Positions 52,395 to 61,935 of a DNA stretch of 64,000 nucleotides are shown piece by piece. The DNA lies in the NCBI GenBank assembly GCA_963530615.1, contig CAUSDX010000003.1, positions 1 to 64,000 of the forward strand, in the 5' to 3' direction. The notes under the pieces are model-generated. The model saw only the letters and a program-made list of their open reading frames with translations. It did no database searches and was not told where the DNA came from. The first letter of the stretch is position 1. Each line of letters starts with the position of its first letter. Made by a program: the position numbers and the translations under genes. The DNA is from JABCPE02 sp963530615 (GTDB taxonomy: Bacteria > Bacteroidota > Bacteroidia > Flavobacteriales > Weeksellaceae).

Positions 52395-53198
52395 TCAATG
52401 AGAATAAAAATAAATCAATAAAATCACTCCTACAATAATCCTATACCAACCCCAAAATTTAAAACCATATTTCGCTAAAACTTCAATGAAAAACTTAACG
52501 GCAATCAATGCTACAATAAACGCAACTATATTTCCTACTAAAAAAACCTGAATGTTTTCAGGAGTTTTCATAATCATTTCGTAGCCTTTCTGTCCATTTT
52601 CCCAAGTTTTCACGAAAACAGAATAAATTGTTACTGCCAACATCGTTGGTAACGCTAAAAAGAAAGAAAACTCTGCTGCTGCTTTTCTTGTTAATCCTTG
52701 ATACATTCCCCCTATGATAGACGCTGCCGAACGAGAAGTTCCTGGCATCATTGCTAAACATTGCCAAAAACCAATAATTACCGCTTTTTTGATAGATACT
52801 TCTTTTTCATCTGCAATAATGGAATTAGCAAACCATTTATCCACAAATAATAAAATAATCCCACCTAAAATCAACACAGAAGAAATCACAACTTGATTTC
52901 CCAAAACAGCCTCAATTTTATCATCAAATAAATATCCAAAAAATAAAGCTGGTATTACAGCAAATGCTAATTTGATATAAATCTGAAAATTATTAATATC
53001 AAAAAACTTCTTCCAATAAATTACCACAATGGATAAAATCGCCCCAAACTGCGTAGAAACTTGAAACATCTTCAAATATTCTGTTTCTTCCATACCTAAT
53101 AATGCTGCTGTAAAGCCCATATGTGCTGTGGAAGATATGGGTAAATATTCCGTAAGACCTTCTATAATCGCTATAATAATCGCTTCTATCAGTTCCAT
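52395..53198 (-). CDS. uppP: Undecaprenyl-diphosphatase
   Basis: It recycles undecaprenyl pyrophosphate to the monophosphate carrier for cell wall synthesis; the BacA type, 267 residues with about eight helices. The two active-site motifs are present: EGLTEYLPISSTAHM near the N-terminus (Glu, Ser) and MMPGTSRSAASII in the middle (Arg). It follows the DUF3098 gene by 3 nt and precedes truB, as in other Bacteroidota. Confidence 0.96.
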   Translation of the reverse strand: MELIEAIIIAIIEGLTEYLPISSTAHMGFTAALLGMEETEYLKMFQVSTQFGAILSIVVIYWKKFFDINNFQIYIKLAFAVIPALFFGYLFDDKIEAVLGNQVVISSVLILGGIILLFVDKWFANSIIADEKEVSIKKAVIIGFWQCLAMMPGTSRSAASIIGGMYQGLTRKAAAEFSFFLALPTMLAVTIYSVFVKTWENGQKGYEMIMKTPENIQVFLVGNIVAFIVALIAVKFFIEVLAKYGFKFWGWYRIIVGVILLIYFYSH

Positions 53199-53201
53199 TT
53201 A

Positions 53202-53471
53202 TTATTTCTTTCTTTTTAAAATTGCAAAAACCTGCACTATAAAACCTATAATAACCAACAAGGGTGCAATTCTAATTCTCAACACTGAAAAAATATCTTC
53301 ATTCCAATAATTTGGGTCAAAAGTTCCATCTGGTCTTGTATTTGCTCCCTGTCCCATCATCAATAAAAATCCTACAACTATGAAAGCCAAACCTATGAGC
53401 ATCAATCTAAAATTTCCCTTTCCGAAATAAAAACTATTTCTTTCTTCTCTTTCTTGATTATTTTTTTTCAT
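53202..53471 (-). CDS. DUF3098 family small membrane protein
   Basis: An 89-residue protein with two helices (about 27-44 and 69-84) and the family sequence FYFGKGNFRLMLIGLAFIVV followed by FDPNYWNEDIFSVLRIRIAP. The function is unknown. The family is almost always placed between ftsX and uppP in Bacteroidota, suggesting a part in division or wall synthesis. Confidence 0.85.
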   Translation of the reverse strand: MKKNNQEREERNSFYFGKGNFRLMLIGLAFIVVGFLLMMGQGANTRPDGTFDPNYWNEDIFSVLRIRIAPLLVIIGFIVQVFAILKRKK

Positions 53472-53548
53472 CTCCTTGAGTATAAAATGATATAAAGTTC
53501 GTAAAAGAAATTTCCTTCACGAACCTTATTTCTTATTAAAATTATTTT

Positions 53549-54448
53549 TTATGTATAATACAAATCATCCATGTTAGATTTTAGGAACCTCCAAGTAGCA
53601 AAAATAGTGCTTAATACAGTAATCGTAATACCCACAAAAACAACTCCTAAAATCAACCAAACAAACTGGCTCGTATCCTGTACAAAAGCATCGCCGATTT
53701 CTTTAGTGAAATAATACCATGCCACGGATAAGAGTAAAATTCCTATTATCGCTCCTATAATCCCAATAATAACCGCCTCTTTAATGAAAGGCTTTAAAAT
53801 AAACCTTCTCCTTGCTCCTACGAGTTGCATAGTCTTAATAATAAATCTTTTAGAAAAGATTTTCAAACGAATAGAACTATTAATTAAGATAATTGCTATC
53901 ACCAAAAACAGCACCGCAAACCCTACAATCCATAGCAAGATTCTATTCAGATTATAATAGACCTTTTGTGTAAGCTCACTATCATTCTTTACTTCCGAAA
54001 CACCCTTTACTTCACTTAATTGTTTTATTACTCCGTTTATTTTCTCTGGTGCAATATATTCTGGTTTAAGAGTTACCTCAATCGATGGCGGAAATATATG
54101 CTCTTCAAATAATGCCTCTGCATCTATCCCTAATTGTTTCCTTGCAATAACGGAAGCCTCTTCTCTGGTAATAAATCTCGCTTTCTTTACTGCTGGGTTT
54201 TGTGAAACTAATTTATAAGTTTCCTGATGATATTCATCTGCTTTCTTCGCTTCCCTTGGGTCCAAATACTCTTGGAAATAAACCTCTACAACCAATTGTT
54301 CTTTGATATAATCAGAATATTTCTGTGCATTGATAAGAATTAACCCAAAAAGTCCTACTAAAAATAACACCAGTGAAATACTGATAGTTACCGTAATATT
54401 ACTAGAACGCAATCTCCTTTTATTAAACTCATCTACTGTATTTGCCAT
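53549..54448 (-). CDS. ftsX: Cell division protein FtsX-like permease
   Basis: A 299-residue membrane protein with four helices (near 22-44, 172-192, 218-245, 263-287) and an extracytoplasmic domain between the first two. The N-terminal RRLRSSNITVTISISLVLFL and the late MQLVGARRRFILKPFIKEA are typical. FtsX works with the ATPase FtsE to activate wall hydrolases at division; ftsE is not in this window. It heads the ftsX-DUF3098-uppP-truB cluster. Confidence 0.9.
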   Translation of the reverse strand: MANTVDEFNKRRLRSSNITVTISISLVLFLVGLFGLILINAQKYSDYIKEQLVVEVYFQEYLDPREAKKADEYHQETYKLVSQNPAVKKARFITREEASVIARKQLGIDAEALFEEHIFPPSIEVTLKPEYIAPEKINGVIKQLSEVKGVSEVKNDSELTQKVYYNLNRILLWIVGFAVLFLVIAIILINSSIRLKIFSKRFIIKTMQLVGARRRFILKPFIKEAVIIGIIGAIIGILLLSVAWYYFTKEIGDAFVQDTSQFVWLILGVVFVGITITVLSTIFATWRFLKSNMDDLYYT

Positions 54449-54610
54449 GCGATAATTTTTTTGCTAAAATATGAAAATTCTTCTGAAGTCAAAAAAGTTA
54501 CAAAAAAATCAGTGTTAATGAAATCATAAATTTTAATAATTCATCTTCTTCTTTCTTCATCACTTTAATGAATACTAAAAGCCTTATAAAATGGACACCC
54601 TATTCTCTCT

Positions 54611-54745
54611 AAAAAATCTCTCGTGAGTTTTCCTAAAAACTCTCTTATGATTTCTCTAAAACTCTCTTATAATTTCTCTAAAACTCTCGTGAGATTTTTG
54701 CTAATCTCTTTAGAGTTTTATAAAATACTCTCTTATAAATTATTT
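54611..54745. repeat. Array of 22-24 bp repeats in the ftsX-rsmA gap
   Basis: Units at 54611-54634 (24), 54635-54657 (23), 54658-54679 (22) and 54680-54702 (23), with diverged copies to about 54745. The core is AAAACTCTCTTATAATTTCTCT, with CTCTCGTGAG in units one and four. The 442-nt gap (54449-54890) separates divergent ftsX and rsmA. On the minus strand the left part reads without stops as REFLGKLTRDFLERIGCP. Apart from this and the rsmA -7 element I see nothing in the gap. Confidence 0.7.
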
Positions 54746-54863
54746 TAGTCATACTTTTCATACTATAAATCCTCACTTATAAAATTATTTTTTAACCTTA
54801 AAAAAGTCTTTTTCATTACCACTTATTTACCTCTACTTCCTCCTTTATTTTTAAGAAAAACCT

Positions 54864-54871
54864 TACATTTG
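54864..54871 (+). promoter_or_regulatory. -7 element of rsmA
   Basis: TACATTTG, 19 nt before the ATG. Confidence 0.55.
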
Positions 54872-54890
54872 CTAAAATTTAGAAAGTATC

Positions 54891-55664
54891 ATGAGCGTAA
54901 AAGCAAAGAAGCATCTCGGTCAGCATTTCTTAACTGATGAAAATATTGCAAGAAAAATTACCAATGGTCTCCACTTTGAGGGATATCAAAAGGTCTTAGA
55001 AGTAGGGCCAGGCATGGGTGTTTTAACCAAATACCTTTTAGAAAAAGACACAGAAACCTTTGTCGCAGAAATAGATACAGAATCTATCATTTACTTAAAA
55101 GAACATTATCCAAAATTAACTGACAAGTATTTTACAGGGGATTTCTTAAAGCTAAACTTCTCAGAGGTATTCCCTAATGAACAAGTTGGTATTATCGGAA
55201 ACTTTCCTTATAACATATCTTCACAAATACTCTTCCATATCATTGAAAATTATCATCAAATCCCTGAGATGACGGGCATGTTTCAAAAAGAAGTAGCAGA
55301 AAGAACGGCCGCAGTACCTCGCACGAAAGATTATGGAATTTTATCCGTAATGGTACAGGCATACTATGATGTGAAATATCTATTTACCGTTCATGAAAAT
55401 GTATTTAATCCCCCACCAAAAGTAAAATCAGGGGTAATCACTCTCACCAGAAACCCCAAAGAAGGTCTGGCTGGAAATGAGATTTTATTCAAAAAAATTG
55501 TGAAGGCTGGTTTTAACCAAAGAAGAAAAAAACTTAGCAATGCCTTGAAAATTCTAAATATCCCACAAGAGATTCTGGGGCATGACTTTCTCAATCGCCG
55601 TGCAGAAGAGTTATCAGTAGAAGATTTTATCTTATTTACTCAAGAGTGGAAAAAGAGTCTTTAA
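54891..55664 (+). CDS. rsmA: 16S rRNA (adenine 1518/1519-N6)-dimethyltransferase
   Basis: It dimethylates the two adjacent adenines near the 3' end of 16S rRNA (KsgA). The 257-residue protein starts AKKHLGQHFLTDENIARKI, has SAM motif LEVGPGMGVLTKYL, the catalytic NFPYNISSQILF, and NPPPKVKSGVI, with a helical C-terminal domain (NQRRKKLSNALK). All invariant parts are present. Confidence 0.96.
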   Translation: MSVKAKKHLGQHFLTDENIARKITNGLHFEGYQKVLEVGPGMGVLTKYLLEKDTETFVAEIDTESIIYLKEHYPKLTDKYFTGDFLKLNFSEVFPNEQVGIIGNFPYNISSQILFHIIENYHQIPEMTGMFQKEVAERTAAVPRTKDYGILSVMVQAYYDVKYLFTVHENVFNPPPKVKSGVITLTRNPKEGLAGNEILFKKIVKAGFNQRRKKLSNALKILNIPQEILGHDFLNRRAEELSVEDFILFTQEWKKSL

Positions 55665-55728
55665 CTAAAAACCCTCTTATGAATTAAATATTTTTCTTTG
55701 TTTTTTCTCAAAATAAACCTTATCAACT

Positions 55729-56424
55729 ATGTCTTTACAAATTATAGATTTAACAAAAAATTTCGGAGAACAAACTGCTCTCAATAATATTAACCTTAAC
55801 ATTAAAAAGAATGAAATAGTGGGACTTCTCGGTCCTAATGGAGCAGGAAAATCTACGCTTATGAAATCCATAACGGGCGTTCTCAAAATAGAAACAGGAC
55901 AAATTTTATTTCAAGGAAAAGATATTAGTCAATCTCCCATAGAGAGTAAAAAAAATATCGGTTTTCTTCCTGAAAATAATCCGTTATATCAAGATATGTT
56001 TGTCAAAGAATATCTCAATTTTGTAGCAAACATTCACAAAATATCTTCTAAAATAGTAAATGAAGTCATTGACTTAGTAGGCATTACTCCCGAAAAATCA
56101 AAAAAAATCTCTCAACTCTCCAAAGGATATAAACAAAGAGTTGGCTTGGCTCAGGCCATTATTCATCAACCTGACTTACTTATTCTTGATGAACCTACGA
56201 ATGGTCTTGACCCTAACCAAATCATAGAAATCCGAAACCTCATCAAAGAGATTAGCCTCGAAAAAACTATTATTCTCTCGACTCATATCATGCAGGAAGT
56301 AGAAGCCCTCTGCTCTCGCGTGATTCTAATCCATAAAGGAAACATTCTCCAAGATTGCTCTATAGAAGATTTCAAAGGTAAATTCCAAAACCTTGAAGAA
56401 GCTTTTCAATATTATACAAAATAG
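55729..56424 (+). CDS. ABC transporter ATP-binding protein, GldA/CcmA type
   Basis: A 231-residue ATPase: Walker A GPNGAGKST (Lys41), signature LSKGYKQRV, Walker B LLILDEPTNGLDP and H-loop STHIMQE. The sequence belongs to the export branch that includes GldA of flavobacterial gliding and many drug or lipid exporters. It is about 70 residues shorter than classical GldA, and no permease or other gld gene is adjacent, so the gliding role is uncertain. It is not of the siderophore-import branch. Confidence 0.75.
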   Translation: MSLQIIDLTKNFGEQTALNNINLNIKKNEIVGLLGPNGAGKSTLMKSITGVLKIETGQILFQGKDISQSPIESKKNIGFLPENNPLYQDMFVKEYLNFVANIHKISSKIVNEVIDLVGITPEKSKKISQLSKGYKQRVGLAQAIIHQPDLLILDEPTNGLDPNQIIEIRNLIKEISLEKTIILSTHIMQEVEALCSRVILIHKGNILQDCSIEDFKGKFQNLEEAFQYYTK

Positions 56425-56451
56425 ACTATCTTTTAGATAGTCTATTTTTTT
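56418..56451. terminator. Bidirectional terminator
   Basis: AATAGACTATCT/AGATAGTCTATT stem with a TTT loop and flanking A/T runs. The stop codon of the ABC gene lies in the left arm. Confidence 0.85.
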
Positions 56452-56452
56452 A

Positions 56453-57421
56453 TTACTTTCCGTTTTTATATAGAATATTATTTAATCTAATGATAAAATC
56501 TACATTCCTAACCCCTGGCGTTACATCTTCTAAATCAATTTTATAAATTTGATTATTTTTCACTGCATTAGTATTCTTCAAGACAGGATTAGTTCTAAAA
56601 ATTTCCATCTTTTCCTCTACTGGCTCTGGACGAGATTTAATATCTATTATAAAAATAGCATCTGGATTTCTTTCTAAAACACTCTCAGGAGTTACAAATT
56701 CAAATCTTTCATGTAAGTCTTGATATATGTTTATCCCATGAGCTTTATTGACAAGGTCTGTAGCTAACGCACTAAAAGCTGCTATTCCTCCTCTATATGA
56801 AAGTATTAAAACTTTCTTCTTTTTGCTATTTTCTGGATTAACAAAATCTTTTTGTGCTACTTCCAGCTTCTTTTTCATTTTATTAACTAAATCCTTAGCT
56901 CTATCTTCAACATTAAAAATTCTACCTAATAAATGAATATCATCATAAACATCATTTAATGTAGGATTAGGAATATCATCTAAACTTCTAAGATTATAAG
57001 GAGATATACCTAATTTCATCAATTCCTCTGGAGAACCCGCTGTCTCTGCGTTTATATTTCCTGCTGCAAAATCTGGTTTTGACAATAAAAATGCTTCTTT
57101 ATCCATCCTAAAACCATGACCTTTAAGTTTTTGAGGTACTTTTTCATAAGCTTTTCTAAACTCAGGAAGTAATTCTCCCTCTGTACTCCCTATAATAATC
57201 TTATCTTCTAAGCCTAACGCTAAAAGAATTTCGGTAGTATATGGGTTAAAAAGTGCCGCTCTCTGAGGCGGAGAAGTAATCTCTACAGGAATATCTCTAC
57301 CTCCATCCTTATAGATGTATTCCACTTTTTGCATTTTACCAACCTCCGATTTTTTAGAGTTATCCTTATCTGAACAAGATAATATTGACAAAAGGATAAA
57401 AACTGAACATAACTTCTTCAT
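56453..57421 (-). CDS. Iron/siderophore ABC substrate-binding lipoprotein
   Basis: A periplasmic binding protein (type III, BtuF/TroA-like fold) of 322 residues. The signal ends in SILSC (Cys16). The fold is seen in AALFNPYTTEILLALGLEDK, the linking long helix (VYDDIHLLGRIFNVED), KVLILSYRGGIAAF and NPDAIFIIDIK. It should receive the ligand from the TonB receptor encoded 20 nt upstream and pass it to a FecCD permease; a single such permease is at 43779. The ligand is unknown. Confidence 0.85.
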   Translation of the reverse strand: MKKLCSVFILLSILSCSDKDNSKKSEVGKMQKVEYIYKDGGRDIPVEITSPPQRAALFNPYTTEILLALGLEDKIIIGSTEGELLPEFRKAYEKVPQKLKGHGFRMDKEAFLLSKPDFAAGNINAETAGSPEELMKLGISPYNLRSLDDIPNPTLNDVYDDIHLLGRIFNVEDRAKDLVNKMKKKLEVAQKDFVNPENSKKKKVLILSYRGGIAAFSALATDLVNKAHGINIYQDLHERFEFVTPESVLERNPDAIFIIDIKSRPEPVEEKMEIFRTNPVLKNTNAVKNNQIYKIDLEDVTPGVRNVDFIIRLNNILYKNGK

Positions 57422-57441
57422 AATTTTCTATTTTATACTAT

Positions 57442-59676
57442 TTAAAAACTATACTTAATATTAAACATTACATTTCTAGGTGTTCCTGGGAATAATCTTG
57501 TATAATCAAAAGCTCCTAACCAATAGGTCTTATTAAACACATTTCCTACATTCACAGCTAATTGAACTTTTTTCAATTTATAATAAACAGCAGCATCTAC
57601 TACCATATAAGAAGGAACTGTTAGACTTCTGTCTATCCATGCTATTTTTTCTCCCACATAATTTCCACCAATTCCTATCCCAAAATTTTGCAATGCACCC
57701 CGAGTTACATCATATCTTGTCCAAAAATTGAAACTATGTTTAGGAGTATTTTCTTTTCTATATTTTTCACCATTCTCTTTTAAATTTGCATCAATAAAAG
57801 AGTATCCAGCATTAATTTGCCAATTTGGCAAGATTCTTCCTGTAACTTCTAACTCTACCCCTTGAGAGCGTTGATTAGCTCCTTGTTTTTTCAATTCATT
57901 AGAGTCATTAGGATCATCTGTTAATACATTTTTTTGATGAATGTTAAAATATGCTACACTCGCATTTAATTTTCCATTTAACCACTCTGTTTTTAGTCCT
58001 CCTTCAAACATTTTTGAAGACATAGGAGCAAATGGACCACCATAAGCTGTAGTTCCTAAATAAGCGTTAGTCTGTACCTCAAATCCTTCTATATAAGATG
58101 TATATACATTTACATTCTTAGAAGCTTTATATATAGCACCTACCCTTTTCAGTAATTTGTGCTGTCTCGTAACCACTTCATTTTTAAGATTATAATTAGT
58201 TTTATCCAAATACCATTCTTGTCTAATTCCTAAATTAAGGATAAAATTCCCATAACTCATTTGGTTCATTAAATAAATCCCATTAGTCATAAAGTGCAAA
58301 GGAGTTATTTCTCTATTTTGAAAAATATAGTCATTCAAATTAGCTACAAGATATTTAGGATTTTCTAAATCAAAATGAGGCACATTAGGCACTGGATTTC
58401 CCTTATCATCTGTTACATAATCAGATATTTTGTTAACATCAAACTTATTTGCTGTTTTTCCATTTTTTAATCTATAACCTCTTGCTCTATTCCAACCTCC
58501 ATTTCTACTCACCTCAAAAGCACTTAAGTCATACCCAAAAACTACTTTATTTTTTAATTTCCCTAAATTAAAATCTACATTAAAATAAGCATTAAAATTA
58601 TCTGAATATACCTTTTGTTCTCTACGAGAAATCTGCATTTCTACTAAAGTTGGTATAGCTTTCCCAGTCTTATCCTGAGCAAATTTATTAGCAGTCCTAT
58701 GCTCTAATAAATCTTCATCCCAAATATGTTTCATATACGCCATATTAACCCCTACTTTATCTGAAAACTGATGAGATAAACTACTCATAACAGTAAGGTT
58801 AATATTTTTATTATAATCATTAGAAGCACCGATAGCAAAATTTATAGGAGTAGTTCGTAAATCTGCACTCTGACCTTTCTTCACACCAAAAATTGGCTGA
58901 CCTCTATCTAACTTAGAATTAGTATTTGTAAAAACTAACTCTAAATTTACCCGTGTTTTTTCATTAGGGACATAACTAATAGTAGGAGCTATCACATAAG
59001 ATTTATTTCCTTGCAAATCTCTAAAACTTTGAGAATTCTCATATCCTAAATTCAAACGATATAATAAACTTTTTGATTTCTCTAAAGGACCTGTAAAATC
59101 TAATGTACTTCTTATTGTTCCATAACTTCCTATCGTAAGATCTACCTCTTTTCTATTAACACTTAAAGGTTTTTTAGTTACCATATTGATAGACCCTCCA
59201 GCATTAGCACTTGCAAATGTAATACTTGCAGGGCCTTTTATCACTTCTATTCTCTCTAAGTTAATTGTTAGTGGTGGTGTAATATAACTGGAAAATGCTG
59301 TCATCCCGTTAATCAACCGATTATTATCCCTATTTCCCCAACCTTGAGTAACCCCTCTAATTGAGTAATGACTATAATAACTGGTAGTACTTACCCCCGT
59401 TACATTCTTTAATGCATCTCCCATTCTAAAAACCTGCCTATCTGACAAAAGTTCTTTAGTAACTGTAGAGATAGATTGAGGGACCTCCATATTTTTCAAA
59501 GCAATTTTTGAAGAAGAAAAAGAATAATCACTATTGTAATCATTCCTTGCTCTCCCAACAATCTCCAATGTCTGTAATATTTTCTCAGGGTTAGTCAAAC
59601 TATCTTTAACTACCTCTTGACCAAAAACTCCAATGAAGGCCATCAAACTAGAAGCCAACAACACTTTTTTGTTCAT
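57442..59676 (-). CDS. TonB-dependent siderophore receptor 2
   Basis: A 744-residue outer membrane receptor, paralogue of the one at 2485-4782. It has a signal peptide (MNKKVLLASSLMAFIGVFGQ), plug with RIEVIKGPASITFASANAGG and SINMVTKKPL, and a 22-strand barrel ending FNIKYSF. Shared segments include SDYSFS-type SSSKIALKNMEVPQSISTV and NKTYWLGAF near the end. It forms an operon with a substrate-binding lipoprotein, supporting ferric-siderophore or similar uptake. The two barrels differ mainly in the outer loops, suggesting different ligands. Confidence 0.9.
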   Translation of the reverse strand: MNKKVLLASSLMAFIGVFGQEVVKDSLTNPEKILQTLEIVGRARNDYNSDYSFSSSKIALKNMEVPQSISTVTKELLSDRQVFRMGDALKNVTGVSTTSYYSHYSIRGVTQGWGNRDNNRLINGMTAFSSYITPPLTINLERIEVIKGPASITFASANAGGSINMVTKKPLSVNRKEVDLTIGSYGTIRSTLDFTGPLEKSKSLLYRLNLGYENSQSFRDLQGNKSYVIAPTISYVPNEKTRVNLELVFTNTNSKLDRGQPIFGVKKGQSADLRTTPINFAIGASNDYNKNINLTVMSSLSHQFSDKVGVNMAYMKHIWDEDLLEHRTANKFAQDKTGKAIPTLVEMQISRREQKVYSDNFNAYFNVDFNLGKLKNKVVFGYDLSAFEVSRNGGWNRARGYRLKNGKTANKFDVNKISDYVTDDKGNPVPNVPHFDLENPKYLVANLNDYIFQNREITPLHFMTNGIYLMNQMSYGNFILNLGIRQEWYLDKTNYNLKNEVVTRQHKLLKRVGAIYKASKNVNVYTSYIEGFEVQTNAYLGTTAYGGPFAPMSSKMFEGGLKTEWLNGKLNASVAYFNIHQKNVLTDDPNDSNELKKQGANQRSQGVELEVTGRILPNWQINAGYSFIDANLKENGEKYRKENTPKHSFNFWTRYDVTRGALQNFGIGIGGNYVGEKIAWIDRSLTVPSYMVVDAAVYYKLKKVQLAVNVGNVFNKTYWLGAFDYTRLFPGTPRNVMFNIKYSF

Positions 59677-59704
59677 AATTAATTATAATTTACATTCAAC
59701 CCCG

Positions 59705-59736
59705 CAAAGATATTACTTAATTTATTTTAATAACAA
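59705..59736 (-). promoter_or_regulatory. Promoter of TonB receptor 2
   Basis: Minus strand: TTG (59736-59734), 21 nt, TATCTTTG (59712-59705), 28 nt before the ATG; nearly the same arrangement as for receptor 1. Confidence 0.75.
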
Positions 59737-59791
59737 ATATCTCCCATGACTTTTATCACTTTTTATACATTTAATAACACTATATAAACAT

Positions 59792-59824
59792 AAAAAAACT
59801 CACTTCTTAAGAAATGAGTTTTTT
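59792..59824 (-). terminator. Terminator of gyrB
   Basis: A near-perfect palindrome AAAAAACTCATTTCTT/AAGAAGTGAGTTTTTT (minus strand), 16 nt after the gyrB stop codon. Confidence 0.8.
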
Positions 59825-59839
59825 GTCTAACGCATAAAA

Positions 59840-61774
59840 CTATGCATCAATATTTGCATACCTTGCATTCTGCTCTATAAATTCTCTTCTTGGCGGAACT
59901 TCATCTCCCATCAACATAGAGAAAACCCTATCAGCTTCTGCTGCATTTTCTATATTTACTTGCTTTAAGAAACGGTTTTCTGGATTCATCGTAGTCTCTG
60001 CAAGTTGTTCTGCATTCATCTCTCCAAGCCCTTTATATCTCTGAATTTCTACTTTCCCATCAGGCGAAAGTTGATAAGCTTTTTCATCTCTATCCTTATC
60101 ATTCCAAGCATAAACAGAAGTTTTACCTTTTCTCAACTGATAAAGTGGCGGTGTTGCAATATATACATACCCATTATCTATCAATTCTCTCATATATCGG
60201 AAGAAAAATGTCAAAATCAATGTAGAAATATGAGAACCATCCACATCAGCATCGGTCATAATAACTACTTTATGATAACGCAATTTTGATAAATTTAAAG
60301 CCTTAGAGTCTTCCTCTGTACCCACTGATACCCCTAACGCCGTATAGATATTTTTAATCTCATCACTATCATACACCTTATGAGTCAAAGCTTTTTCTAC
60401 ATTCAGAATTTTACCTTTTAATGGTAAAATCGCTTGAAACTCACTATTTCGTCCTTGTCTCGCCGTTCCTCCTGCAGAATCTCCCTCTACAAGGAATAAT
60501 TCACATACTGATGGATCTGTAGAAGAACAATCAGACAATTTACCAGGAAGACCACCTCCCCATAATGGAGTTTGCCTTTGTACAGTTTCTCTTGCTTTTT
60601 TTGCCGCAATACGAGCTTTCGCTGCTAAAATTACTTTTTGAACGATAACCTTAGCTTCTGCTGGATTTTCTTCTAAGAAATTAGTGAGCATTTCACTCAC
60701 CACACGGGATACCGCCCCTGATACTTCCGAGTTTCCTAATTTAGTTTTAGTTTGACCTTCAAACTGAGGTTCCATTACTTTCACAGAGACAATTGCCGTA
60801 AGACCTTCACGAAAATCTTCTCCAGAAATTTCCACTTTCTCTTTTTGTGGAATTCCTAAATCTTCGGCATACTTCTTCAAGGTAGTGGTCAAAGCTCTTC
60901 TAAAACCTGCTAAATGAGTTCCCCCTTCATGGGTGTTAATATTATTCACATAAGAATGGAGATTTTCACTAAAAGAATCATTATAACGCATCGCTACCTC
61001 TACAGGAATCTCATCTTCGTCTCTGCTTTCTATATAGATAGGCTGAGCCATTAAACCTACTCTATTACCATCAATATATTCTACAAATTCTTTTAGTCCT
61101 CCTTCTGAAAAGAATGTTTCTGACTTAAAGTTACCATTTTCACCTTTTTCTCTCTCATCCGTTAACTTAATCGTAATTCCCTTATTCAAATAGGATAATT
61201 CACGCAAACGATTTGCCAGAGTATCATAATTATATACTAATTCATTAAAAATAGTATCATCTGGCTGGAAAAACTGCTCCGTTCCTCTCTTATCACTAAT
61301 TCCCACTTCTTCTACGGCTGTAATTGCCTTTCCTTTTTGGTATTTTTGCTGATAGATTTTTCCATCACGATAGACACGAGTAGTCATATCCGTAGAAAGT
61401 GCATTCACACAAGAAACCCCTACCCCATGCAATCCTCCAGATACCTTATAAGATTCTTTATCAAATTTCCCTCCCGCACCAATCTTAGTCATAACTACCT
61501 CTAGCGCAGACTTTTGCTCTTTTTCATGAAAATCCACTGGAATACCACGCCCGTTATCCGTTACCGTAATAGAATTCCCTTCATGAATGGTTACCGTGAT
61601 AGTATCACAATACCCTGCCAAAGCTTCATCTATGGAGTTATCCACCACCTCATATACCAAATGATGAAGTCCTCTCACTCCCACATCACCGATGTACATA
61701 GAAGGACGCATACGCACATGCTCCATACCTTCTAATGCCTGAATACTACTTGCTGTATATTGTTTATTATCCAT
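59840..61774 (-). CDS. gyrB: DNA gyrase subunit B
   Basis: The ATPase subunit of gyrase, which introduces negative supercoils. In 644 residues the GHKL ATPase carries VYEVVDNSIDEALAG (catalytic Glu, Asn), VTDNGRGIPVDFHEK and GGLHGVGVSCVNALS; the TOPRIM domain has LVEGDSAGGTARQGRN and MTDADVDGSHISTL; the C-terminus has QRYKGLGEMNAEQL. EGDSAGG and total length fit GyrB and not the longer proteobacterial form. A near-match -7 (GATATTTG) lies at about 61820. Confidence 0.95.
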   Translation of the reverse strand: MDNKQYTASSIQALEGMEHVRMRPSMYIGDVGVRGLHHLVYEVVDNSIDEALAGYCDTITVTIHEGNSITVTDNGRGIPVDFHEKEQKSALEVVMTKIGAGGKFDKESYKVSGGLHGVGVSCVNALSTDMTTRVYRDGKIYQQKYQKGKAITAVEEVGISDKRGTEQFFQPDDTIFNELVYNYDTLANRLRELSYLNKGITIKLTDEREKGENGNFKSETFFSEGGLKEFVEYIDGNRVGLMAQPIYIESRDEDEIPVEVAMRYNDSFSENLHSYVNNINTHEGGTHLAGFRRALTTTLKKYAEDLGIPQKEKVEISGEDFREGLTAIVSVKVMEPQFEGQTKTKLGNSEVSGAVSRVVSEMLTNFLEENPAEAKVIVQKVILAAKARIAAKKARETVQRQTPLWGGGLPGKLSDCSSTDPSVCELFLVEGDSAGGTARQGRNSEFQAILPLKGKILNVEKALTHKVYDSDEIKNIYTALGVSVGTEEDSKALNLSKLRYHKVVIMTDADVDGSHISTLILTFFFRYMRELIDNGYVYIATPPLYQLRKGKTSVYAWNDKDRDEKAYQLSPDGKVEIQRYKGLGEMNAEQLAETTMNPENRFLKQVNIENAAEADRVFSMLMGDEVPPRREFIEQNARYANIDA

Positions 61775-61935
61775 AATCTTATGTTTAAAATTCTATATTT
61801 ATTTAAAATAAAATACTCACAAATATCGTTATTTTTTTTCAAAATAAAAATAAAGTTAATATTTTTTAACAAAATTTTCTTCATATTATTTTTTATTCAT
61901 AACTTCACAAAGTTTTAATTTTTCAAACTATAAAA

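Noticed and set aside
55729..56424. ATPase partner of the FecCD permease or of the binding lipoprotein
   Set aside because: Its sequence is of the GldA/CcmA export branch, it is on the opposite strand from the binding-protein gene and is separated by a terminator.
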